Positions 27,464 through 36,670 are shown, counted from the stretch's first letter. The stretch is 64,000 bases of DNA from Acuticoccus sp965213555 (GCF_965213555.1 NZ_OZ243890.1:2046001-2110000), one strand, 5' to 3'. The notes: generated from the letters alone by a model not told the origin. Program-made: numbers and translations.

Positions 27464-27490
27464 GCAGGGCGCCCGCCGTGGGCGCCCTGC
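27464..27490. terminator. Bidirectional terminator hairpin
   Basis: Perfect 11-base-pair stem GCAGGGCGCCC / GGGCGCCCTGC (27464-27474 and 27480-27490) with loop GCCGT. It lies in the 38-base gap between the convergent OsmC gene and the DJ-1/PfpI pseudogene. There is no T-run on either side, so it may act as a bidirectional barrier or an mRNA 3' stabiliser. Confidence 0.65.
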
Positions 27491-27496
27491 CGTGCG

Positions 27497-28060
27497 TCAG
27501 GCCGCGGCGCGCTGGTGGCGACCCTCGCGGACCTCCTCGACGATCTTGGCGATGAAGGCGTCGAGGTCGCCGGGGTTTGCGGGAGGTGATGAGCGCCCCG
27601 GTCCGTCACCACCGCGCGGTCGTGCCATCGGCCTCCCACGTTGGTCACGTCCGTGCGGATCGAGTGGTAGGACGTCACGTCGCGTCCCGCGACGATGCCC
27701 GCCTCGACGAGGTGCCAAGGCGCGTGGCAGATGGCAGCGAGCGGCTTGCCGGTGTTGAAGAAGTCGCGGATGAAGGTCACTGCGTCCTCGTCGGTGCGCA
27801 GGACGTCGGGGTTGATCTGTCCGCCGGGCAGCACGAGGGCGTCGAAGTCGGATGGGCTGACGCTGTCCAACGTTGCGTCAACCGCCACCGCTTCGCCCCA
27901 GTCGGTCTCGTCCCAGCTCCTGATCGTGCCCGCCTCGGGCCGCCACGACGACCACCGTCGCACCGGCCTCCTGGAGCTGACGCTTCGGCTCGAACAGCTC
28001 GGACTTCTCAAACCCATCGGTGGCAAGGATCGCGATCTTCGCGTCTGAGATCTCGGGCAT
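27497..28060 (-). pseudogene. DJ-1/PfpI-family glutamine amidotransferase-like gene broken by three +1 insertions
   Basis: The start is intact: ATG 28060 with GGAG seven bases upstream, then KIAILATDGFEKSELFEPK. One extra G near 27938-27943 shifts the frame after VVVVA; the middle part (TIRSWDETDWGEAVAVD to CHAPWHLVEAGIVAG, including the nucleophile-elbow Cys) is in the second frame. An extra C near 27600 and an extra A near 27587 then restore the first frame for NPGDLDAFIAKIVEEVREG. The three insertions sum to a whole codon, but a stop at 27878 truncates the product. Either the gene is dead or the assembly has errors in GC-rich runs. Intact relatives are protease- or deglycase-like stress proteins of about 185 aa. 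Confidence 0.8.
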
Positions 28061-28165
28061 GGTGCGCTCCATCCATGGCCGGGGAGGATCCCCTCCCGCC
28101 TTCGGAGCAGTCAGCGGCGACGTCCCCTCATCCGTTCCGCGCGCGCCCAAGGACCGAGCGTCGCG

Positions 28166-30115
28166 TCAGCTCGCGAGCTCGGGCCGGTCGGCGAAGTGCG
28201 CGAGCGCCTCGGGGTTGGCGAGCGCTTCCTTGTTCTTGACCTCGCGCCCGTGCACCACGTCGCGGACCGCGAGCTCGGTGATCTTGCCGGACTTGGTGCG
28301 CGGGATGTCGGCGACGGCCACGACCTTCGCGGGGACGTGGCGCGGCGAGGCGCCCTCGCGGATCTGCGCCTTGATGCGGCGAACGATCTCCTCGGAGAGC
28401 CTCGCCCCCTCGGCGAGGCGCACGAACAGGACGACGCGCACGTCATCGTCGATGGTCTGGCCGATGGCGAGGGCCTCCAGCACCTCCTCGATCTGCTCCA
28501 CCTGGGCGTAGATCTCGGCGGTGCCAATGCGCACCCCGCCAGGGTTGAGCGTCGCGTCCGAGCGGCCGTGGATCACCATGCCGCCGTGCATGGTCCACTC
28601 GGCGAAGTCGCCGTGGCACCACACGCCCTCGAACCTGTCGAAGTAGGCGGCGCGGTACTTCTCGCCGTCCGGGTCGTTCCAGAACATCACCGGCATCGAG
28701 GGGAACGGGCGGCGGCACACGAGCTCACCCTTGCCCGAGGCCAGGTGCTGGCCGTCCTCGCCTGCCACGTCCACCGCCATGCCGAGCCCGGGACCCTGGA
28801 TCTCGCCGGCGTAGACGGGGAGCGTCGGCACGCCGAGGACGAAGCAGCTCACGATGTCCGTGCCTCCCGAGATCGAGGCGAGGTGCACGTCCCCCTTCAC
28901 GGCCTCGTACACCCATCGGAAGGAGTCCGGGGCGAGCGGCGAGCCGGTGGACAGGACGACCTCGAGGGCGGACAGGTCGTGCGTTTCGACCGGCCGCAGC
29001 CCCTCCTTACGCAGGGCATCGATGTACTTCGCGCTCGCACCGAAGTGCGTCACGCGCTCGGCCTCGGCGAGGTCCCAGAGCACGCGAGGGGAGGGGGCGA
29101 AGGGCGAGCCGTCGTAGAGGATCAGCGTCGCACCCGAGGCAAGCGCGGTGACGAGCCAGTTCCACATCATCCAGCCACAGGTGGTGAAGTAGAACACGCG
29201 GTCGCCCGGCGCGATGGACGCGTGGTAGCGGTGCTCCTTGACGAGCTGAATGAGCGGTCCGCCGACCGAGTGGACGATGCACTTCGGCACGCCCGTGGTG
29301 CCCGACGAGAAGAGGATGAAGCCGGGCTCGTTGAACGCCGCCGGCTCGTAGGTGGGCTCGGCCTCCGTGCGCTCACCGACGACGGTGTCGTAGAGCGTCC
29401 CGCCCACCTTCTCGGCGAGCTCCTCGGCGCGGATGTCGTCGAGGTAGGCAACGATGACGACCGTGGAAGGTGCCAGCGCCTCGACGATGGCCGCGACCTT
29501 CGCGGAGACGTCGATGGGCTTGCCGCCGTACCAGTAGCCATCGCAAGCGAGGAACGCCTTGGGCTCGATCTGGCCGAAGCGGTCGAGCACGCCGCGCTCG
29601 CCGAAGTCGGGCGAGCAGGACGAGAAGATCGCGCCGAGCGAGGCGGTGGCGAGGCACGCCGCCACCGCCTGGGGCATGTTGGGCAGCATCGCCGCGACCC
29701 GGTCGCCAGGACCGACGCCCGCCGCGGCGAGGAACGCAGCAAGGCGCGCCACGTGCGCCTTGAGCTCTCCCCTGGTGAGGCGCAGGTCCGCCTTGTCCTC
29801 ACCGCGGAAGACGATCGCCTCCGCCTCGTCCGGCCCGGCGAGGCAGTTCTGCGCGTAGTTGATGGTGCCGTTCGGGAAGAACTGTCCGCCTGCCATCGGC
29901 AAGGCGCCGGCGCTCGCGGGCTCGCCCTTGTCGCCGATGAGGGCCGCCTCGTCCCACACGAGCGACCAGAACGCGGCCGGCTCCGCGACGGACCACGCGT
30001 GCAGGTCGCGGAAGTCGCCGAGCGGGCGATCGGAGCGCTCGGAGGCGGCGCGGACGAGCGCGGCCATCGCGGTCGCCTCCGGCGCGGTTGGGCGCCAAAG
30101 CGGTTCGTGTGACAT
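28166..30115 (-). CDS. Acetoacetyl-CoA synthetase
   Basis: 649 aa ANL enzyme of the AcsA/acetoacetate-CoA ligase branch: the N-terminal ACAS_N segment and FFPNGTINYAQN (about residue 80), SSGTTGVPKCIVHS (about 268), WCHGDFAEW (about 525) and the catalytic Lys in RTKSGKITE (about 618). It activates acetoacetate for ketone-body or polyhydroxybutyrate metabolism. CGGGAGG precedes ATG 30115. It is monocistronic and divergent from the small membrane protein at 30233. Confidence 0.92.
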   Translation of the reverse strand: MSHEPLWRPTAPEATAMAALVRAASERSDRPLGDFRDLHAWSVAEPAAFWSLVWDEAALIGDKGEPASAGALPMAGGQFFPNGTINYAQNCLAGPDEAEAIVFRGEDKADLRLTRGELKAHVARLAAFLAAAGVGPGDRVAAMLPNMPQAVAACLATASLGAIFSSCSPDFGERGVLDRFGQIEPKAFLACDGYWYGGKPIDVSAKVAAIVEALAPSTVVIVAYLDDIRAEELAEKVGGTLYDTVVGERTEAEPTYEPAAFNEPGFILFSSGTTGVPKCIVHSVGGPLIQLVKEHRYHASIAPGDRVFYFTTCGWMMWNWLVTALASGATLILYDGSPFAPSPRVLWDLAEAERVTHFGASAKYIDALRKEGLRPVETHDLSALEVVLSTGSPLAPDSFRWVYEAVKGDVHLASISGGTDIVSCFVLGVPTLPVYAGEIQGPGLGMAVDVAGEDGQHLASGKGELVCRRPFPSMPVMFWNDPDGEKYRAAYFDRFEGVWCHGDFAEWTMHGGMVIHGRSDATLNPGGVRIGTAEIYAQVEQIEEVLEALAIGQTIDDDVRVVLFVRLAEGARLSEEIVRRIKAQIREGASPRHVPAKVVAVADIPRTKSGKITELAVRDVVHGREVKNKEALANPEALAHFADRPELAS

Positions 30116-30232
30116 TCGTTCCTCCCGGCGCCGTCGACCCGCTCCTTCTAGGGCGCTGCCCGGTCAGGGTGAAGGCGCGCGCTGGCACGGTCAGGCGCCG
30201 CGCCTATATTTGAGGAGTGTGCGGAGGGTGCG

Positions 30233-30520
30233 ATGAGCGAGTACGACAAGCGGATCAGTCCCACGGAGCGGGTCCTCGGCGGCTCGCCGCTCGGCGTCCT
30301 GGTGCGCCTCCTCGTCATGTCGTTCGTCGTCGGCGTCATCCTGACCGTGCTCGACGTCAACCCCAACGACGTCATCAACTGGCTCGACACCCGCTTCCGC
30401 GCGCTGACCAACCTCGGCCTCGGCTCCATCGAGCAGGCGGTCGAGATCATGCTGGTCGGCGCGGTGATCGTCGTGCCGGTGTGGCTGCTCCTGCGTGTCC
30501 TCAAGATCCTGGCGCGCTGA
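30233..30520 (+). CDS. Small two-helix membrane protein (DUF6460-like)
   Basis: 95 aa with two hydrophobic helices (about residues 20-40 and 68-90) joined by a segment with VNPNDVINWLDT. This layout matches the alphaproteobacterial DUF6460 family as I recall it. Function unknown. It sits between acetoacetyl-CoA synthetase and infC as a single gene. Confidence 0.72.
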   Translation: MSEYDKRISPTERVLGGSPLGVLVRLLVMSFVVGVILTVLDVNPNDVINWLDTRFRALTNLGLGSIEQAVEIMLVGAVIVVPVWLLLRVLKILAR

Positions 30521-30600
30521 GCGGGGGCCGGGCGCTCGTCAGGTTGCGGTAAATGAAGCCGCGACCTGACGAGCGGCAGGGACGGTAAGGCGCCGTCGCG

Positions 30601-31158
30601 TCAGGCCGCCGGGCGGGGCTGCGTCGGTGCAAGCACCATGACCATCTGCCGGCCCTCGAGCTTCGGCTCTGCCTCGACCTTCGCGATCTCGGAGGTGTCG
30701 GTGCGCACCTTGTCGAGCAGCTCCATGCCGAGGTTCTGGTGCGCCATCTCGCGCCCGCGGAACCGCAACGTCACCTTGACCTTGTCGCCCTCGTCGAAGA
30801 ACTTGCGGATGGCCCTCATCTTCACGTCGTAGTCGTGCGTGTCGATGTTGGGGCGCATCTTGATCTCTTTGACCTCGAAGGTCTTTTGCTTCTTGCGCGC
30901 CTCGGCGGCCTTCTTCTGGGTCTGGAACTTGAACCGGCCGTAGTCCAAAATCTTGCAGACCGGCGGGTCGGAGTTCGGCGCCACCTCGACGAGGTCGAGG
31001 CCGGCGCTCTCGGCGAGCTGGATCGCGTCGTCGATGGTGATGACGCCACGGTTCTGGCCGTCCCCGTCCACGAGTTGGACGCGGGGGACGCGGATGTCGC
31101 GGTTGGTCCTGGGTCCCTGCTTCAGAACCGGTTGTGGTGCGCGGTGCGGTCGACGAAT
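30601..31158 (-). CDS. infC: Translation initiation factor IF-3, ATT start
   Basis: 185 aa. The N-terminal domain begins RRPHRAPQPVLKQGPRTN, then the linker helix rich in Lys/Glu, then the C-terminal domain with KVTLRFRGREMAH (about residue 110). Alignment with alphaproteobacterial IF-3 places the start at the ATT at 31158, and GGAG stands eight bases upstream of it. The GTG at 31167, three codons earlier, has no such site. IF-3 genes commonly use AUU or similar codons because IF-3 itself rejects them, which gives negative autoregulation. Its promoter lies in the end of the upstream gene. Confidence 0.93.
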   Translation of the reverse strand: MRRPHRAPQPVLKQGPRTNRDIRVPRVQLVDGDGQNRGVITIDDAIQLAESAGLDLVEVAPNSDPPVCKILDYGRFKFQTQKKAAEARKKQKTFEVKEIKMRPNIDTHDYDVKMRAIRKFFDEGDKVKVTLRFRGREMAHQNLGMELLDKVRTDTSEIAKVEAEPKLEGRQMVMVLAPTQPRPAA

Positions 31159-31212
31159 GGTGGTCACTCCACGAATGGTTGGTCGGTCGGCGAGGCCATG
31201 CGCCCCGCGAGC

Positions 31213-32394
31213 TCAATATAGCGCGTCCTGCGTATTGTCCAAAAGGTCGCGATAGACCTTGAGCGTCCGGGCCTTCATCCCGTCGAGCGAGAAGTGTGCC
31301 TCCGCATGGGCGCGGCCGCGCGCGCCGATCATCGCACGGGTGTCCTCGGACGCCTGGAGCGCCTCGAACAGCGCGGCGGCCAGCGCCTCGGCGTCGCCCG
31401 GTGGCACGCGCCAGCCGGTGCGCCGGTCGCGGGCGACGTCGGGCGGGGCAAGGACGGTCTCGCGCACCGCCCCGTGATCGGACACGATCACCGGGACGCC
31501 GGCCGCCTGCGCCTCCACCGCCGCCCGGCCGAAGGCCTCCGGTTCGGTCGACGGCTGCACGGCGAGCGCGGACGCAGCGAGCGCGGCCGGCACGTCGTCG
31601 ACGTGGCCGACGACGCGCACGTGATGCTCCAGCGCAAGGTCCGCGATGCGTGCCATCACCTCGTCCAGGTAGCGGGTCCGGCCCTGGTGGTCGCCGGCCA
31701 ACACGCAGAGCCACCCGCGGTCGAGCTCTCCGCGCAGGATGTCGAGGGCGTCGAGGAGCACCAGCTGGCCCTTCCACGAGGTCATCCGCGCGAGGTTGAG
31801 CACGATCCGCTCGTGCGGCTCGACGCCCCAGGCCGCGCGCAGCGCCGCGGCGCGGGCGGAAGCGTCCGCCGCGAAGGCCGACAGGTCGATGCCGCGATGG
31901 ATGGTGAGGATGCGCCCGCGCGCGAACGGGTGGCGGTGGGCGACGAGGCCAGCGGTGTAGGCCGAGTTCGCGATCACCACGTCGCCGCGCGCCATCACCG
32001 AGTTGTACCGGTTCTTGAGCGCGTTCCCCTCGTTGTAGGCGCCGTGGTAGGTGGTGACGAGCGGGCGCCAGCTCCAGGACGCGGCCCACAGCGCCGACCA
32101 GGCAGGCGCGCGCGAGCGGGCATGGATGATGTCGACGCCCTCCGCCTCCATGAGGTCGGAGAGCCGCACGGCGTTGGCGCGCATGGTGAGGATGCGCTTC
32201 GTCGCCACGGGGAGGACGACGTGCTCACCGCCCCGAGCCACGAGCTCCTCCACCATCCGGCCGCCCTCGGAGGCGACGATGGCGCGGTCCCCGGCATCGA
32301 CCAGGGCGGCGGCGATGTCGAGGGTGGTGCGCTCGGCCCCGCCGGTGTCGAGCTCCGGCACAACTTGCAGGATCGTCATCGGCCGCGCAGTCAT
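31213..32394 (-). CDS. GT-B glycosyltransferase, family 4 type
   Basis: 393 aa. The N-terminal acceptor domain opens with LQVVPELDTGGAER, typical of GT4 enzymes. The C-terminal donor domain shows RMTSWKGQ (about 228) and the E-x7-E nucleotide-sugar motif in EPEAFGRAAVEAQAAG (about 305). It probably adds a sugar to a surface polysaccharide or lipopolysaccharide; neither donor nor acceptor can be read from the sequence. No other surface-polysaccharide genes surround it. Confidence 0.87.
   Translation of the reverse strand: MTARPMTILQVVPELDTGGAERTTLDIAAALVDAGDRAIVASEGGRMVEELVARGGEHVVLPVATKRILTMRANAVRLSDLMEAEGVDIIHARSRAPAWSALWAASWSWRPLVTTYHGAYNEGNALKNRYNSVMARGDVVIANSAYTAGLVAHRHPFARGRILTIHRGIDLSAFAADASARAAALRAAWGVEPHERIVLNLARMTSWKGQLVLLDALDILRGELDRGWLCVLAGDHQGRTRYLDEVMARIADLALEHHVRVVGHVDDVPAALAASALAVQPSTEPEAFGRAAVEAQAAGVPVIVSDHGAVRETVLAPPDVARDRRTGWRVPPGDAEALAAALFEALQASEDTRAMIGARGRAHAEAHFSLDGMKARTLKVYRDLLDNTQDALY
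31215..31242 (-). promoter_or_regulatory. Candidate sigma70 promoter for infC
   Basis: On the minus strand, TTGGAC (31237-31242) is followed after 16 bases by TATATT (31215-31220). It gives a leader of roughly 50 bases to the ATT start. The whole element lies within the last ten codons of the glycosyltransferase gene. Confidence 0.55.
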
Positions 32395-32450
32395 CGTCGC
32401 CCCGTCGTGGCGGCCGCGCCGCTCGCCAACCCCATAGCAGAGGTTGCCTG

Positions 32451-33206
32451 ATGACCGACACCAGCACGCGCATCGCCTTAAGCGACGGTGAGCTCGCCGT
32501 CGCGGTCACCGAGGGCAGGGACCCGGCCGTCCTGTGGCTCGGCGGCTTCCGCTCCGACATGGCCGGCGGCAAGGCGGTCCGGCTTGCCGAATGGGGCGCA
32601 GCTGCAGGGCGGCGGGTGGTGCGCTTCGACTATCGCGGCCATGGGGCGTCGACCGGCGCGTTCGGGGACCACGCGCTGTCGGACTGGCTCGCCGACGCCG
32701 AGGCCGTCGCCGAGCGCTGGTGCCAGGGACCGACGGTTGCCGTGGGCTCCTCCATGGGCGGATGGATCGCGCTCCTGATGGCCCGCCGCCGCCTCGCCGC
32801 CGGCCGGCCGTTCGCCGGACTGGTCCTCGTGGCGCCGGCGGCGGACTTCACCGAGCGGCTGATGTGGCCCTCGTTGAGCGAGGAGGTGCGCCAGCGCATC
32901 ATGGACGAGGGCGTCGCGTACCTGCCGTCCGCGTACGGCGAGCCTGTCCCGGTCACGCGTCGCCTGTTCGAGGACGGGCGTCGGCACCTCGTCTACGGCG
33001 ACGCGCCCATCGAAACAGGCTGCCCGGTGCACATCCTGCAGGGCGTCCAGGACATGGACGTGCCGCACACCCACGCGCTGGAGCTCGTCGACCGCCTGGC
33101 CCACGACGACGTGGTGCTGACCCTGGTGAAGGACGGCGACCACCGGCTGTCGCGCGAGGAAGACCTCGAGCGGCTGGTGGCTGCGGTGGAGGGGATCACC
33201 GGATGA
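32451..33206 (+). CDS. Alpha/beta hydrolase (carboxylesterase-like)
   Basis: 251 aa, no signal peptide. It has the oxyanion region LWLGGFRSDMAGGK near residue 27, the nucleophile elbow GSSMGGW (Ser near residue 103), the acid in LQGVQDMDVP and a C-terminal His in DGDHRLSRE. It resembles ABHD10-type thioesterases or esterases. It is divergent from the glycosyltransferase, with starts 56 bases apart. Confidence 0.83.
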   Translation: MTDTSTRIALSDGELAVAVTEGRDPAVLWLGGFRSDMAGGKAVRLAEWGAAAGRRVVRFDYRGHGASTGAFGDHALSDWLADAEAVAERWCQGPTVAVGSSMGGWIALLMARRRLAAGRPFAGLVLVAPAADFTERLMWPSLSEEVRQRIMDEGVAYLPSAYGEPVPVTRRLFEDGRRHLVYGDAPIETGCPVHILQGVQDMDVPHTHALELVDRLAHDDVVLTLVKDGDHRLSREEDLERLVAAVEGITG

Positions 33207-33401
33207 GTCCCCTTATCCTCCTTTAACCAAACGACCAAAAAACGTCGCTGGGTTGAGGGAAAAGCTTTACGTCACAATCGAAGGTTGCTAGAGACGAGCC
33301 GACAGCTTGCCCGGTAAGATCCCCCCGAGCTCGATGGACGACCCGCTCAAACGACGGCGCATCGGCTTCCCTTACGGACGAGCGGACCAAGGGAGAGTGC
33401 G

Positions 33402-36400
33402 ATGGCGACCTTCATTGTAGACACGCTGATTGACGAGAGCGACGGCGACTTCGGGGCGGGCGACCAGTCGCTGCGCGAGGCGATCGAGCGCGCGAACGCG
33501 ACCTCGGGCTTCGACACCGTCACGTTCGCTGTGAGCGGTACGATCACGTTGGCGAGCGAGATCGCCATCACCGACGCCATCAACATCGACGGCAACGCGC
33601 GGCCGTTATTCTTTGCCCCGATCACCATCAACGGCGCCAACCAGACGAGGCTATTCAACGTCAACGCCGACGCCTCGTTCGAGGGGATCAACTTTCGCAA
33701 CGGCTTCGACGCGACGGGCGAAGGCGGCGGCGCGATCCTGCACACCAACGGGGACCTCGTTGTCGCGCAATCGAGGTTTGAGAACAACGTGGTGACCGGC
33801 CCCGGCGCCTCGGGAGGAGCGATCAACGCTGGCGGCGACGTCCTAAGCGTTCTGAACACCGTCTTCGCCAACAACAGCGCTACGCGCGCCGGCGGCGCCA
33901 TCGAGGCGTCCGGCGGAGTTCAGGTGCTGCTCGATAATGCGAACTTCAGCGTCAACACCGCGGTGGGAGGCGCGGACGGCCCGGGAGATGGTGGCGCGCT
34001 CCACGTCACCGGCGGCGGCGCCTTCGTCGTGTCCATTGGATCCAACTTCAGTAGTAACGACGCGGCGAGCGAGGGCGGGGCGCTGTGGATCGACGCCGGC
34101 TCCTTCCTCAATGTTCGCGCCACGGACTTCGACTTCAACACTGCGCGGGGCGACGGAGCTGAGCAGGGGGGCGGCGCGATCTACAACAACGGCGGACGCC
34201 TCTACGTCGACGGTTCCTCGTTCTTCATCAACAACGCCGCGACCGGTGCATCGGGATCGGGCGGCGCCATCCTACTGAACGGCGGCGAGGCAGAGCTCTA
34301 CCAGTCCAACCTCTTGTATAACACGGCGAACCGCGCGGGCGGAGCCATCGAGGTCACCACCGGGCAACTCACGGTCGGACTCAGCGACTTCGTCGGGAAC
34401 GACGCTGGGGCCGGTGCGCCGGCGCCCGGCAACGGTGGCGCGATCCACGTGACCGGTGCCGAGGGCGTCGACACGGCCGTCACGATCACGGACTCGCGGT
34501 TCAATGACAACGTCGCCTCTGCCGAGGGCGGCGCGCTGTGGAACGCGGCCAACTCGACGATGAGGGTCACCGCCACGTCGATCGAGCAAAACTTTACCCG
34601 CGGCGCCGACGGCGGTGGTGGAGGCATCTTCAACGATGGCGGCGACCTCGTCGTCGAGGGCACCGACATCACCCAGAACAGGGCGGAAGGGGCGTCGGGC
34701 TCGGGCGGCGGCATCCTCACCGTCGGCGGCAGCGTCAGGGTCAGCGGCACCAACATGGTCGGCAACGAGGCGAACCGTGCCGGCGGCGCGATCGAGATCA
34801 CCGACGGGTCGTTGCAGGTCGACCGCGCGCTGCTCCAAGGCAACTCCGCCGGCCGGTCGGACCCGGCGCCGGGCAACGGCGGCGCGATCCACGTCTCGGG
34901 CAACACCGCGCAGACGTTCATCACCGACAGCGTCGTCACCAACAACTTCGCCGCGAACGAGGGCGGCGGCTTCTGGAACGGCGGTCCCGGCGCGCAGATG
35001 ACCGTGGTGAACACGGCCTTTACAGCCAACAACGCCGCGGGCAGCGAGGCCGACAACGGCGGTGGCGCGCTCTACAACAACGGCGGCTCGCTGACCGTCG
35101 TCGACAGCACGCTACTGCGCAACTTCGCCGTGGGCGCTGCGGGGTCGGGTGGCGGCATCCTGTCCGCCGGCGGCACGCTGACCGTCGTGGACACCGTCCT
35201 GCGGGCGAACTTCGCCAACCGTGCCGGCGGCGGCGCGGAGGTCATCGATGGCACCGCGGCGGCCTTCGAGCGGACGACCTTCACCGGCAACCTCGTCGGC
35301 GCCGCGCCGGGCAACGGCGGCGGTGTCCACGCCGCCGACCCAGGTACCACCGTCGACCTGTCCGACGGTGCCTTCGAGGACAACGCTGCGAACCAGGGTG
35401 GCGGGCTGTGGATCTCCGCCGACGTCACCGCGAGCGTCGAGGACACGACCTTCGTCGGCAACCGCGCCGTCGGCGAGCTCGGCGGCGGCGCCATCTACGT
35501 CGTCGACGGTGGGACGCTGACCGTCTCCGAGAGCGTCATCGCCTTCAACGAGGCAGCGACCGGCGAGGCGATCTCCGTCGCCGGGCCTCTTCCCGACGCC
35601 CCGGGCACGATCGAGATCCGCAACACCGAGATCGGCGAGGCCGAGGTCGTCGGCGGCTCCGGCGCCGACTCGCTGTTCGCCAGCGGGTCCGGCAGCGTCA
35701 TCCGCGGCGAGGCGGGGCCGGACACGATCCGCGGCTCCGGTGGCGACGACACCATCGAGGGCGGCGACGGCGACGACTCGCTGGCGGGAGGCAACAACGA
35801 CGACGTGATCGACGCCGGCCGCGGGGACGACGAGGTCGCGGGCAACCGCGGCGACGACACGCTGACGGGTGGCGCAGGCAACGACACGCTCAGCGGCAGC
35901 CCCGGCGACGACGTCATCAACGGTGGGGACGGCGACGACCGCCTCTTCGGCGCCAGGAACGACGACGTCTTGCTCGGGGGCCGCGGCTCCGACTCCATCA
36001 GCGGCGGTCAGGACCGTGACACGCTCGACGGTGGTGACGGTGGCGACCTGCTCGTGGGCAACAACGGGGACGACGTGATCGAGGGTGGCAGCGGCAACGA
36101 CGTCGCCCTCGGCGGGGCCGGGTTTGACATCGTCCGCGGTGGTGCGGGCAAGGACAGCCTCGACGGTGGCAACGGCGCGGACGAGATGTTCGGCGACGAG
36201 GGCGACGACATCCTCTTCGGGGGTCGTGGCGACGACCTGATCTTCGGCGGCGAGGGCGACGATACGGTGATCGGCAGCGGCGGCAGCGACATTTTCGTGG
36301 TGCTCGACGGCGAAGATGGGGCCGACGCCGACGGCACCGACACGATCACCGACTTCCAGGACGGGCGCGACGTCATCGCGTTGTTCAACGGAGCCGACTT

Positions 36401-36512
36401 CGACGACCTCGCGTTCGCCGGAGAGGAGGTCTCCCTCGACGGCAACGTCATCGCCGTCGTGACGGGCGTCGATACGACGACCTTGACGGTGGACGACTTC
36501 ATCTTCGCCTGA
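33402..36512 (+). CDS. Large beta-helix/RTX calcium-binding protein, presumed type I secreted
   Basis: 1036 aa, no Sec signal; AAGGGAGAG precedes ATG 33402. Residues 3-30 match a CSLREA-like start (DQSLREAIERAN). Residues about 40-740 are a right-handed parallel beta-helix rich in GGAI/GGAL turns and Asn ladders, organised as four copies of a 148-residue super-repeat. Residues about 755-965 contain RTX nonapeptides (GGDGDD, GGRGDD and similar) that bind Ca2+ in the medium. The last 70 residues (DTITDFQDG to VDDFIFA) resemble uncleaved C-terminal type I secretion signals. Adhesin or surface-layer roles are plausible; function unproven. The 195-base AT-richer upstream region (33207-33401) probably holds its promoter. 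No HlyD or TolC gene lies nearby. Confidence 0.85.
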   Translation: MATFIVDTLIDESDGDFGAGDQSLREAIERANATSGFDTVTFAVSGTITLASEIAITDAINIDGNARPLFFAPITINGANQTRLFNVNADASFEGINFRNGFDATGEGGGAILHTNGDLVVAQSRFENNVVTGPGASGGAINAGGDVLSVLNTVFANNSATRAGGAIEASGGVQVLLDNANFSVNTAVGGADGPGDGGALHVTGGGAFVVSIGSNFSSNDAASEGGALWIDAGSFLNVRATDFDFNTARGDGAEQGGGAIYNNGGRLYVDGSSFFINNAATGASGSGGAILLNGGEAELYQSNLLYNTANRAGGAIEVTTGQLTVGLSDFVGNDAGAGAPAPGNGGAIHVTGAEGVDTAVTITDSRFNDNVASAEGGALWNAANSTMRVTATSIEQNFTRGADGGGGGIFNDGGDLVVEGTDITQNRAEGASGSGGGILTVGGSVRVSGTNMVGNEANRAGGAIEITDGSLQVDRALLQGNSAGRSDPAPGNGGAIHVSGNTAQTFITDSVVTNNFAANEGGGFWNGGPGAQMTVVNTAFTANNAAGSEADNGGGALYNNGGSLTVVDSTLLRNFAVGAAGSGGGILSAGGTLTVVDTVLRANFANRAGGGAEVIDGTAAAFERTTFTGNLVGAAPGNGGGVHAADPGTTVDLSDGAFEDNAANQGGGLWISADVTASVEDTTFVGNRAVGELGGGAIYVVDGGTLTVSESVIAFNEAATGEAISVAGPLPDAPGTIEIRNTEIGEAEVVGGSGADSLFASGSGSVIRGEAGPDTIRGSGGDDTIEGGDGDDSLAGGNNDDVIDAGRGDDEVAGNRGDDTLTGGAGNDTLSGSPGDDVINGGDGDDRLFGARNDDVLLGGRGSDSISGGQDRDTLDGGDGGDLLVGNNGDDVIEGGSGNDVALGGAGFDIVRGGAGKDSLDGGNGADEMFGDEGDDILFGGRGDDLIFGGEGDDTVIGSGGSDIFVVLDGEDGADADGTDTITDFQDGRDVIALFNGADFDDLAFAGEEVSLDGNVIAVVTGVDTTTLTVDDFIFA
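33807..35560 (+). repeat. Four in-frame ~444-bp super-repeats in the beta-helix gene
   Basis: Anchor motif (G/S)SGG(A/G)I occurs at residues about 138, 287, 435 and 583, a spacing of 149, 148 and 148 codons. Within each unit the same five turn types follow in order: a SGSGG turn, NRAGGAIE, PGNGGAIH, (A)SEGGALW and GGGAIYNNGG. The last unit is incomplete. Confidence 0.8.
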
Positions 36513-36588
36513 GGCGGGGCCCGACGGCCCGGCGGGCGCGAGCGCTCGCCGGGCTACCGGTTCCCGATCCTCGACCGACCCATCGCTC

Positions 36589-36623
36589 GGGAGCCCGACG
36601 GCCATGCGGTCGTCGGGCTTCCC
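36589..36623. terminator. Probable terminator hairpin between convergent genes
   Basis: Arms GGGAGCCCGACG (36589-36600, allowing one bulge) and CGTCGGGCTTCCC (36611-36623), followed on the plus strand by CTCGTTTG. A second GC-rich inverted repeat (GCCCGGCG / CGCCGGGC) lies at about 36528-36555. Together they separate the RTX gene from the convergent ABC gene. Confidence 0.5.
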
Positions 36624-36670
36624 TCGTTTGCGGCCCGAGGGACTCGCCCGCGGCCCGGCGCCGCGGTGGC

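Noticed and set aside
33807..36300. CRISPR-like or tandem-repeat array
   Set aside because: The repetition is in-frame protein repetition (beta-helix turns and RTX nonapeptides) without constant repeats and unique spacers.
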